NCBI GenBank assembly: GCA_945948915.1
Contig: CAMFCQ010000011.1
Location: forward strand, 1-48,822
Source of the DNA: an uncultured Clostridia bacterium
Lineage (GTDB): Bacteria > Bacillota > Clostridia > Christensenellales > Aristaeellaceae
Direction: 5' to 3'
Length of the DNA: 48,822 nt
Below the pieces are notes generated by a model, which saw only the letters and a list, made by a program, of their open reading frames with translations, was not told where the DNA came from and searched no databases. A program made the translations under genes and the position numbers. This document shows, piece after piece, positions 42,473 through 48,822 of the stretch (position 1 is the stretch's first letter; every line of letters starts with the position of its first letter).

Positions 42473-44692
42473 ATGAAGTTTACCCATGGTTACTGGATCA
42501 ACAGACCGGAGTATGACCTGCATTTCGCCATCCAGAGCTACACGGCGACGATCACCGAGGATGCGCTGCGTATCATCTGCCCCAGCGTGCCGGTCAGCGG
42601 CCGAGGCGACATCATGAATCACGCGGCGCTGACGGTCACCTTCACCGCCCCGATGGAGGATGTCATCCGCGTGAGCGTGGAGCATCACCGCGGCACGGTG
42701 AAGAAGGGCCCGTACTTTGAGCTGAATGAGTGCCCCGTCAAGCCCGAGATCACGGAGACCGAGACGGAGTACACCTTCAGAAGCGGCCGGGCGAAGGCCG
42801 TCATCAGCAAGGCGTACAAGGGCTGGAGCGTCACCTACTACGGCGACGACAAAAAGCTCACGCAGTCCGAGTACCACGCGATGGCGCACGCTTGGAACAG
42901 AGAGACGGGCAAGGAGTACATGATCGACTCGCTGAACCTGGATGTGGGCGAACGTGTCTACGGCCTGGGCGAGCGCTTCACGGCCTATGTCAAAAACGGC
43001 CAGGTCGTCGATATCTGGAACGGCGACGGCGGCACGGCCAGCGAGCTCGCCTACAAGAACGTCCCCTTCTACATGACCAACCGCGGCTACGGCGTCCTGG
43101 TGGAGAATTCCAGCGATGTGAGCTTTGAGGTGGCCAGCGAAAAGGTGGAGCGCGTGCAGTTCAGCCTGGAGGGGCAGAAGCTGACCTACGATGTCATTTA
43201 CGGCGGCACGCCCAAGGGCATTTTGGAGCGGTATACCGATCTGGCCGGCAAGCCTGCGCTTCCCCCGGCGTGGAGCTTTGGCCTGTGGCTGTCCACGTCC
43301 TTCACCACGAGCTATGACGAAAAGACGGTCACCAGCTTCATCGACGGCATGGCGCAGCGCGATATTCCGCTGAGCGTGTTCCACTTTGACTGCTTCTGGA
43401 TGAAGGAGAACCACCTGACCGACCTGACCTGGGATCCGGATACCTTCCCGGATCCGGAGGGCCTGCTCAAAAAGCTCAAGGACCGCGGCCTGCACATCTC
43501 CTGCTGGCTCAACCCGTACATCGCCCAGGAGAGCAACATGTTCGACGAGGGCGTGGAGAAGGGCTATTTCCTGCACAAGGAGAACGGCGACGTCTGGCAG
43601 ACGGACATGTGGCAGCCGGGCATGGCGATTCTGGATGTGACCAATCCCGAGGCGCGCGCGTGGTACGCAGACCGCCTGCGTGCGCTGCAGAGGATGGGCG
43701 TGGACGCCTTTAAGACGGACTTTGCCGAGCGCATCCCGGTGCGCGGCATCGTCTATCACGACGGCAGCGACCCGCTGCGCATGCACAACTACTACACCTA
43801 TCTGTACAACAAGCTGGTGTTTGAGACGATCGAGGAATGCCGCGGCAAGGGCGATGCGGTGCTCTTTGCCCGCAGCGCGACCGTGGGCGGCCAGCAGTTC
43901 CCGATCCACTGGAACGGCGACAGCAGCGCGACCTACATGAGCATGGCGGAGACGCTGCGCTCCGGCCTGAGCATTTCGCATTCCGGCTTCAGCTTCTGGA
44001 GCCATGACATCGCCGGCTTTGAGCAGACGGCGACGGCGGACGTCTACAAGCGCTGGGCGGCGTTTGGTCTGCTCTCCAGCCATTCCCGTCTGCACGGCTC
44101 TCAGAGCTATCGCGTGCCGTGGCTCTTCGACGAGGAGGCCAACGATGTCGTGCGCAAGTTCTCCAGACTGAAGAACCGCCTGATGCCGTATCTCTACGGC
44201 GCTGCGGTGGAGGCGCACGAGCGGGGCATTCCGGTGCTGCGTCCGATGATGTTCGAGTTCCCGGACAGCATCGCCTGCGAAACCTGCGATACGCAGTACA
44301 TGCTGGGTGCGAATCTGCTCGTTGCGCCGATCATGTACGAGGACGGCCATGTGGATTACTATCTGCCGCGGGGCGAGTGGACCAGCCTCCTTTCCGATGA
44401 TACGGTCGTGGGCAATACCTGGCGCAGGGAGACGCATGACTACCTGTCTCTGCCGCTGATGGCGCGCCCGAACAGCGTGGTTCCCATGGGCAGTCACGAG
44501 GATCGCCCGGACTATGACTACACCGACGGTTTGGAGCTGCACGTGTTCAGACCCGAGGACGGCGAGATCGTCGTGAAGGTGCCCGACACGAAGGGCAGCA
44601 TCGCGGCGGTGTACACGGTCAGCACCGTGAACGGCGAGGTGACGGTGAAGACTGACAGCGCCAAGCCGTACAGCGTGATCGTGCACCGCTGA
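42473..44692 (+). CDS. yicI: GH31 alpha-xylosidase (YicI type)
   Basis: 739 residues; ATG at 42473 with AAAGGAG upstream. The sequence follows E. coli YicI closely: DCFWMKENHLTDLTWDPDTF, NPYIAQESN, DAFKTDFAERIPVRG with nucleophile D416 (same number as in YicI), FARSATVGGQQFPIHWNGDS with acid/base D483, GFWSHD-like FSFWSHDIAGFE, and SHSRLHGSQSYRVPW. It removes alpha-linked xylose from the non-reducing end of xyloglucan oligosaccharides such as isoprimeverose. There is no signal peptide, so it acts in the cytosol on imported sugars. Substrate is inferred from the close family match. Confidence 0.93.
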   Translation: MKFTHGYWINRPEYDLHFAIQSYTATITEDALRIICPSVPVSGRGDIMNHAALTVTFTAPMEDVIRVSVEHHRGTVKKGPYFELNECPVKPEITETETEYTFRSGRAKAVISKAYKGWSVTYYGDDKKLTQSEYHAMAHAWNRETGKEYMIDSLNLDVGERVYGLGERFTAYVKNGQVVDIWNGDGGTASELAYKNVPFYMTNRGYGVLVENSSDVSFEVASEKVERVQFSLEGQKLTYDVIYGGTPKGILERYTDLAGKPALPPAWSFGLWLSTSFTTSYDEKTVTSFIDGMAQRDIPLSVFHFDCFWMKENHLTDLTWDPDTFPDPEGLLKKLKDRGLHISCWLNPYIAQESNMFDEGVEKGYFLHKENGDVWQTDMWQPGMAILDVTNPEARAWYADRLRALQRMGVDAFKTDFAERIPVRGIVYHDGSDPLRMHNYYTYLYNKLVFETIEECRGKGDAVLFARSATVGGQQFPIHWNGDSSATYMSMAETLRSGLSISHSGFSFWSHDIAGFEQTATADVYKRWAAFGLLSSHSRLHGSQSYRVPWLFDEEANDVVRKFSRLKNRLMPYLYGAAVEAHERGIPVLRPMMFEFPDSIACETCDTQYMLGANLLVAPIMYEDGHVDYYLPRGEWTSLLSDDTVVGNTWRRETHDYLSLPLMARPNSVVPMGSHEDRPDYDYTDGLELHVFRPEDGEIVVKVPDTKGSIAAVYTVSTVNGEVTVKTDSAKPYSVIVHR

Positions 44693-44705
44693 TCACACAT
44701 AGGCT

Positions 44706-44736
44706 GCGGGACAGGCGATTGGCCTGTCCCGCTTTT
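44706..44736 (+). terminator. Hairpin with short T-run between GH31 and GH127 genes
   Basis: GCGGGACAGG pairs with CCTGTCCCGC around GCGATTGG-type loop bases, followed by TTTT. The GH127 ribosome site begins 10 bp later, so it probably attenuates rather than stops the operon transcript. Confidence 0.65.
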
Positions 44737-44760
44737 CCAAAAAAGCAAGGAGGAATGGAG

Positions 44761-46680
44761 ATGAACCGTCTGTCGCAGACCGTATCGCCGGCGCAGGGCA
44801 GGATAACGGGCGGCTATCTGGGCGACATTGTGAAGCGCGTCCAGGACCGCTTGCTTTCCTATCAATGGCGGATTCTCAATGACGAGGTCGCAGATGCGGA
44901 GCCGTCGCACTGCATCGACAACTTCCGAATCGCCGCAGGCGTGAAGACCGGAGCATTCTACGGCATGGTGTTTCAGGACAGCGACTTCGGCAAATGGCTG
45001 GAGGCGCTGGGCTACAAGCTGATGAGCAAGCCGGACGCGGAGCTGGAGGCGTTGGCCGATGAGGTGATCGGCCTGATGGAGAAGGCGCAGCTTGAGGACG
45101 GCTATCTGAATACCTATTTCATCTGCACCGATGTCAGTAAGCGCTGGACGAATCTGCGCGACTGCCATGAGCTGTACTGCGCGGGCCATCTGCTGGAGGG
45201 CGCGATCGCCTACTCCCAGGCGACGGGCAGGAAAAAAGCGCTGGAGATCATGACGCGCGTTGCCGACTGCGTCTGCGACTATTTCGGCAGGCAGAATCTG
45301 GAGGGATATCCGGGCCATGCGGAGATCGAGCTTGCGCTGTGCAGGCTCTACGATGTGACGGGGAAGAAGCGTTACCTGGACATGGCACAGTCCTTTCTCG
45401 AGCGCCGGGGCAGAGAGCCGTATTACTTCGCCGAGGAGCAGAAGAAGGTTGATAAGCCGTTCTTCCCGCACAATGAGAGCTATGGCCGCGCCTATGCGCA
45501 GAGCCATCTGCCCGTGCGCGAGCAGTTCACGCTGGAGGGACATGCCGTTCGCGCGCTGTATCTGGCCTGCGGCGCGGCGGATGTCGCGATGCGCACCGGC
45601 GACGAAGCGCTCTTTGAGGCCTGCCGGCGTCAGTTTGACAATCTGGTCAGCCGGCGCATGTACATCACAGGCGGCGTAGGCTCTACCTATATTGGCGAGG
45701 CGCTGACCTTTGACTATGACCTGCCGGATGATACCGCGTATGCCGAAACCTGCGCATCGGTGGCGCTGATCTTCTTTGCGCACCGAATGCTGCGCGGCGA
45801 GCTGAACGGCGTCTATGCGGACGCCATGGAGCGCGCGCTCTACAACACCTGTCTGTCGGGCATGAGCCTTGATCAGGAGCGCTTCTTCTATGTCAATCCG
45901 CTGGCTGTGGTTCCCGAGGCGGATGAGAAGGACCCGAGCAAGCGGCATATCCTGCCCGAGCGTCAGCGCTGGCTGAGCTGCGCGTGCTGCCCGCCCAATC
46001 TGGCGCGGCTGCTCTGCTCCCTGACGCAGTACCAGCTGACCATCGCCGAAAAGGAGATCTGCGTTCACCTATATCTTCAGTCTAAAATGGAGGTACAGGT
46101 GGACGGTCAGCCGGTGAAGCTTGCCTTTGAGACGGAGTATCCTGCGCAGGGCCGCGTCAGAATCCGCGTATCTCCGGGCGATTACGCGCTGAAGCTGCAC
46201 ATTCCCGCGTGGTGCGAATCCTTCCGCATTCAGCGCGGCGGACGGCAGATCGACGCGCAGCAGGTTCGCGGTTACGCCTGCGTGGAGGGGCCGTTTGAGG
46301 AGGAAGAAATCGTGCTGGACATGGAGATGGCGCCCAGAATCTGCTATGCGCATCCGAAGGTGCGCAGTGCGGCGGGAAAGGCGGCCGTCGCCTATGGCCC
46401 GCTGGTCTACTGCGCCGAGGAGGTGGACAACGGCGCAGACCTGCATCAGCTGCTGCTGGTAAAGGGCGCGCCGCTCTCTTGCCAAGAGACGGAGGAGCTG
46501 GGCGGCGCCATGATCATCGAGACGGACGGCATGCGGGAGAGCGCGCCGCAGGGGGATGATCTGTACTACACCGGCAGCCGGCCGCAGCGGGAAAAGGTGC
46601 GCATCAGGCTGATACCCTATCACAAGTGGTGCAACCGCGGGAAGAACGAAATGCTGGTCTGGCTGCGGGAAACGGACTGA
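44761..46680 (+). CDS. GH127 (DUF1680) beta-L-arabinofuranosidase-like glycosidase
   Basis: 639 residues (HypBA1 of Bifidobacterium: 658). Start at the ATG at 44761, 7 nt after AAGGAGG; an ATG at 44755 is too close to it. Residues about 70-420 form the alpha/alpha barrel (HELYCAGHLLEGAIAYSQAT, GYPGHAEIELALCRLYDVTG). The zinc/nucleophile set known from HypBA1 is present: E329 and C331 (AETCAS) and C409/C410 (SCACCPPNLARLL). The C-terminus is beta sandwich. It is cytosolic. Known members remove beta-L-arabinofuranose; some GH127 enzymes act on other sugars, so substrate is inferred. The stop codon abuts a repeat element. Confidence 0.9.
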   Translation: MNRLSQTVSPAQGRITGGYLGDIVKRVQDRLLSYQWRILNDEVADAEPSHCIDNFRIAAGVKTGAFYGMVFQDSDFGKWLEALGYKLMSKPDAELEALADEVIGLMEKAQLEDGYLNTYFICTDVSKRWTNLRDCHELYCAGHLLEGAIAYSQATGRKKALEIMTRVADCVCDYFGRQNLEGYPGHAEIELALCRLYDVTGKKRYLDMAQSFLERRGREPYYFAEEQKKVDKPFFPHNESYGRAYAQSHLPVREQFTLEGHAVRALYLACGAADVAMRTGDEALFEACRRQFDNLVSRRMYITGGVGSTYIGEALTFDYDLPDDTAYAETCASVALIFFAHRMLRGELNGVYADAMERALYNTCLSGMSLDQERFFYVNPLAVVPEADEKDPSKRHILPERQRWLSCACCPPNLARLLCSLTQYQLTIAEKEICVHLYLQSKMEVQVDGQPVKLAFETEYPAQGRVRIRVSPGDYALKLHIPAWCESFRIQRGGRQIDAQQVRGYACVEGPFEEEEIVLDMEMAPRICYAHPKVRSAAGKAAVAYGPLVYCAEEVDNGADLHQLLLVKGAPLSCQETEELGGAMIIETDGMRESAPQGDDLYYTGSRPQREKVRIRLIPYHKWCNRGKNEMLVWLRETD

Positions 46681-46841
46681 TACTAATTCTTATTAAAACG
46701 GCCAAATCCGCACACCATCTTTTCCGCCCTGACTTTGCCTCGCTGCGTTCAACGTACCTCCAGTACGCCTCACTCCACTCGGCTTCGTCAGAACGAAAAA
46801 TCTGATGTGCTCTGTTAGGCGTTTTAATTGCGAATTAGTAT
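46680..46841. repeat. MITE-like element with ATACTAATTC ends
   Basis: The left end ATACTAATTC...ATTAAAACG and the reverse complement of the right end share two exact blocks of 10 and 9 bases. The interior continues the symmetry imperfectly (GCACACCATCTTTTCCGCCC against the complement of the GAACGAAAAATCTGATGTGC side), so the whole 162 bp is a long imperfect palindrome. No coding sequence. The left end overlaps the GH127 stop codon, suggesting insertion right at the gene end. Confidence 0.65.
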
Positions 46842-46893
46842 GAAATCCAAACATGGATCACACACCGGAGGACAATCACAGGAAAACCATTGA

Positions 46894-46938
46894 AAAAGCA
46901 CATCCGGCTGCCGGACGATGGCAGTCGGATGTGCTTTT
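46894..46938. terminator. Two-way terminator downstream of the sugar operon
   Basis: AAAAGCACATCCG pairs with CGGATGTGCTTTT, with an inner CTGCC/GGCAG stem. A/T runs flank both sides, so it can end transcripts from both directions. Between convergent genes. Confidence 0.7.
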
Positions 46939-46974
46939 GTGCTGCACACGGTTCTGCGCAATTCCTGATAGAAT

Positions 46975-47004
46975 CCAAAAGAGACTGCCTCATTGCTGAG
47001 GCAG
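46975..47004 (-). terminator. Intrinsic terminator of the phosphofructokinase gene
   Basis: Minus strand: perfect 8-bp stem CTGCCTCA/TGAGGCAG with a 4-nt loop, followed by TCTCTTTT. Confidence 0.75.
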
Positions 47005-47040
47005 CCTCCGGAGATGCTGCGTATTGCCCGTTGTCAAGGC

Positions 47041-48279
47041 TTACTTCGCGAAGACCTTCTTCAGCTGCACGAAGCGCGGCAGGCCGTCTTCCTTGACCAT
47101 GCCGGTCTCGCCCTGGATGAGCGGCAGGCAGTAGTCGATGAAGCCCTGGTTCACGCCGTTGTGGGCCTCGTTGATCCACTCGAGCGGAACCTTCTTCTCG
47201 GTGTTGGCGACCAGGCTCAGGTCGAAGAGCTTCGGCTCGCACTTGTAGCCGTTCTCGTCGCGGGTGCAGGCGAAGCCGACCATCTTGTCGGTCGCGCCGG
47301 CAACAGCGGCCTCCACCGCGGTCTTGCCGGACATGAAGGACTCGGCGATGTCGGTGCCGGAGGCGCAGTGCGCGGCGCAGCGCTGCAGCAGGCTCAGCTC
47401 GATCGGGCGAACCTTCACGCCCATCTCGGCCTTGATCACGTCGGCCAGGCGGGCAGCCAGGCCGCCCAGCTGGGCATGGCCGAAGCCGTCGGTGCCGGAG
47501 GTCTTCGCCTCGGAGACGAAGGTGCCGTCGGCGTAGTGGATGCCCTCGGACACGGCTACCAGGCAGTTCTTCTTCTCGGCGTAGACGCGCTTGACGTCGG
47601 CGACGAACTGCTCCATGCTGAAGTCAACCTCCGGCAGGTAGATCAGGTCCGGGCCGTCGTTCTTGACGGAGGCCAGCGCGGCGGCGGCGGTCAGCCAGCC
47701 GGCGTGACGGCCCATGCACTCGATGATGGTCACCATGCCCTTGTCGTACACCTGGCTGTCGCGGGAGACCTCCATGAAGGAGGTGGCGATGTACTTCGCG
47801 GCGGAGGCGAAGCCAGGGCAGTGGTCGGTGCCGGCCAGATCGTTGTCGATGGTCTTGGGCACGCCCATCACGCGGCACTCATAGCCCACGCGGCTCATGT
47901 ACTTGGAAATCTTGTTGCAGGTATCCATGGAGTCGTTGCCGCCGTTGTAGAAGAAGTAGCGGACGTCGTACTTCTTGAAGATCTCCAGGATGCGCTTGTA
48001 ATCGGTGTCGTCCACATCGGGGTCCGCCATCTTGTAGCGGCAGGAGCCCAGAGCGGAGGAGGGAGTATACTTCAGCAGCTCCAGCTCGGCGGGGTCCTCC
48101 TGAGCCATGTCGAACAGCCGGTCATTCAGCACGCCCTTGATGCCGTGCTCGGCACCCAGAACGCGGGTGATATTGGGATTCTTCAGGGCAGTGTCAATGA
48201 CACCGTAGACACTGGCATTGATGACGGAAGTAGGACCGCCGGACTGGCCGACGATACATGCGCCTTTCAGTTCGCTCAT
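47041..48279 (-). CDS. pfp: Diphosphate-dependent phosphofructokinase
   Basis: 412 residues; ATG at 48279 with GAGGAGG 9 nt upstream; an in-frame ATG 6 codons earlier has no ribosome site. The PFK fold is clear: GQSGGPTSVINAS at the phosphate-donor site, GGNDSMD (113-119), PKTIDND (141-147, catalytic D145) and MGRHAGWL. The lysine K142 in PKTIDND, where ATP enzymes have Gly, and Asp in GGNDS mark the PPi-dependent type. It interconverts fructose-6-phosphate and fructose-1,6-bisphosphate using diphosphate, reversibly, in the cytosol. Divergent from the aldolase gene that acts next in glycolysis. Confidence 0.92.
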   Translation of the reverse strand: MSELKGACIVGQSGGPTSVINASVYGVIDTALKNPNITRVLGAEHGIKGVLNDRLFDMAQEDPAELELLKYTPSSALGSCRYKMADPDVDDTDYKRILEIFKKYDVRYFFYNGGNDSMDTCNKISKYMSRVGYECRVMGVPKTIDNDLAGTDHCPGFASAAKYIATSFMEVSRDSQVYDKGMVTIIECMGRHAGWLTAAAALASVKNDGPDLIYLPEVDFSMEQFVADVKRVYAEKKNCLVAVSEGIHYADGTFVSEAKTSGTDGFGHAQLGGLAARLADVIKAEMGVKVRPIELSLLQRCAAHCASGTDIAESFMSGKTAVEAAVAGATDKMVGFACTRDENGYKCEPKLFDLSLVANTEKKVPLEWINEAHNGVNQGFIDYCLPLIQGETGMVKEDGLPRFVQLKKVFAK

Positions 48280-48333
48280 GAGAAAAAGCCTCCTCAAAAA
48301 ATGTGTTGTACTCGGGGAAAAATCAGCGTACCT

Positions 48334-48362
48334 ATCATATCATTGAAAAAAAGAATTGTAAA
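48334..48362 (-). promoter_or_regulatory. Sigma-A promoter of pfp
   Basis: Minus strand: TTTACA (48362-48357), 17-bp spacer, TATGAT (48339-48334). Confidence 0.65.
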
Positions 48363-48365
48363 TAC

Positions 48366-48393
48366 TTGCAATTTAATTTTTCTGTGATATTAT
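48366..48393 (+). promoter_or_regulatory. Upstream promoter candidate of fba
   Basis: TTGCAA (48366-48371), 16-bp spacer, TATTAT (48388-48393), divergent from and 3 bp away from the pfp promoter. Would give a leader of about 120 nt. Confidence 0.5.
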
Positions 48394-48433
48394 CATAAAA
48401 GAAAATCGTTTTCGCCTGCTTGAAGCACCGTAT

Positions 48434-48463
48434 TTGACAATCTGTTAACGAACCCCTTATTTT
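48434..48463 (+). promoter_or_regulatory. Proximal promoter candidate of fba
   Basis: TTGACA (48434-48439), 18-bp spacer, TATTTT (48458-48463), 55 bp before the start codon. A perfect -35 with a weaker -10. Confidence 0.5.
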
Positions 48464-48518
48464 CAGATCGTCCGGTGCCGAGAGGGACGGGACAAATAAA
48501 GAACAGGAGTGAAACATT

Positions 48519-48822
48519 ATGGCACTGGTTACCACTACCGAAATGTTCAAGAAGGCCTACGACGGCGGCTACGCCATCGGCGCTTTCAACGTCAACAACA
48601 TGGAGATCGTCCAGGGTATCACCGAGGCTGCTCAGGAGCTGAAGGCCCCCCTGATTCTCCAGGTTTCCAAGGGCGCCCGCGCCTACGCCAACCACACCTA
48701 TCTGGTGAAGCTGGTTGAGGCTGCCGTCATCGAGTGCCCGGAGATCCCGATTGCGCTGCACCTTGACCACGGCGACAGCTTTGAGACCTGCAAGTCCTGC
48801 ATCGACGGCGGCTTCACCTCCG
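48519..48822 (+). CDS. fba: Class II fructose-bisphosphate aldolase, C-terminus cut by window edge
   Basis: The first 101 residues are visible. ATG at 48519 with AGGAG 9 nt upstream. The start GYAIGAFNVNNMEIVQGITE, the PLILQVSKGARAYA segment and ALHLDHGDSFETCKSCIDGG match class II aldolases; the HLDHGDS motif holds the zinc-binding histidine and catalytic aspartate. It splits fructose-1,6-bisphosphate into glyceraldehyde-3-phosphate and dihydroxyacetone phosphate in the cytosol. Divergent from pfp, the preceding step of glycolysis. The codon bias (mostly C-ending, few rare codons) suggests high expression. Confidence 0.93.
   Translation, partial: MALVTTTEMFKKAYDGGYAIGAFNVNNMEIVQGITEAAQELKAPLILQVSKGARAYANHTYLVKLVEAAVIECPEIPIALHLDHGDSFETCKSCIDGGFTS

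Noticed and set aside
46890-47096. A 68-codon frame after the sugar operon
   Set aside because: It lies across two terminator hairpins and the end of pfp; no domain or ribosome site.

Overview
The window is GC-rich DNA (most genes look about 60% G+C by eye) from a spore-forming member of the Clostridia. Evidence for this is Spo0A, a YunB-like sporulation protein, DnaD/DnaI-type primosome proteins, strong AGGAGG ribosome sites, TTG/GTG starts and sigma-A promoters with 17-bp spacers. A PPi-type phosphofructokinase, two ABC importers and plant-glycan hydrolases fit an anaerobic fermenter of the gut or rumen. I cannot name a genus. No tRNA, rRNA or CRISPR array was seen.

Layout. 1-8.1 kb: housekeeping and envelope genes, namely a DUF3048 protein cut by the left edge, a PLP aminotransferase, a nitroreductase, a YetF/DUF421 plus DUF4363 pair, an HD-domain protein, a MATE exporter and an M28 peptidase. 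8.5-15.7 kb: replication genes, with dnaE and a small membrane protein facing a DnaD-like/DnaI-like helicase-loader pair. 15.7-19.7 kb: an AAA ATPase, then an ECF sigma factor, its likely anti-sigma factor and a secreted protein. 19.8-24.7 kb: a class A penicillin-binding protein, yunB and spo0A. 24.7-27.3 kb: a more AT-rich insertion with a tyrosine recombinase and an IS3-family element. 27.3-36.4 kb: a peptide-transport operon read leftward (oppA, B, C, D, F, then an ApbE-like protein). 36.6-46.7 kb: a YesM/YesN-type two-component system divergent from a sugar operon (binding protein, two permeases, GH31 alpha-xylosidase, GH127 beta-L-arabinofuranosidase). 47.0 kb to the right edge: divergent glycolytic genes, PPi-phosphofructokinase and class II fructose-bisphosphate aldolase, the latter cut by the edge.

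How the parts fit. The response regulator lies between two transport operons. A direct repeat with a 21-bp period, typical of AraC-family sites, sits in front of the sugar operon, and the same CCTGNAAA core occurs twice in front of oppA. The sugar operon has no ATPase of its own and probably borrows a shared one. Its two hydrolases suggest use of arabinosylated xyloglucan-like or extensin-like oligosaccharides.

The most unusual part is the peptide transporter. OppD carries about 230 extra residues between Walker A and the Q-loop, OppF ends in two membrane helices, OppB has an external loop of about 275 residues, and the operon ends with a membrane-anchored ApbE-like protein that seems to have lost its catalytic motifs. 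Both solute-binding proteins lack a lipobox cysteine, which is odd for a single-membrane Gram-positive. Three intergenic elements with inverted-repeat ends (about 203, 292 and 162 bp) are probably MITE-like.
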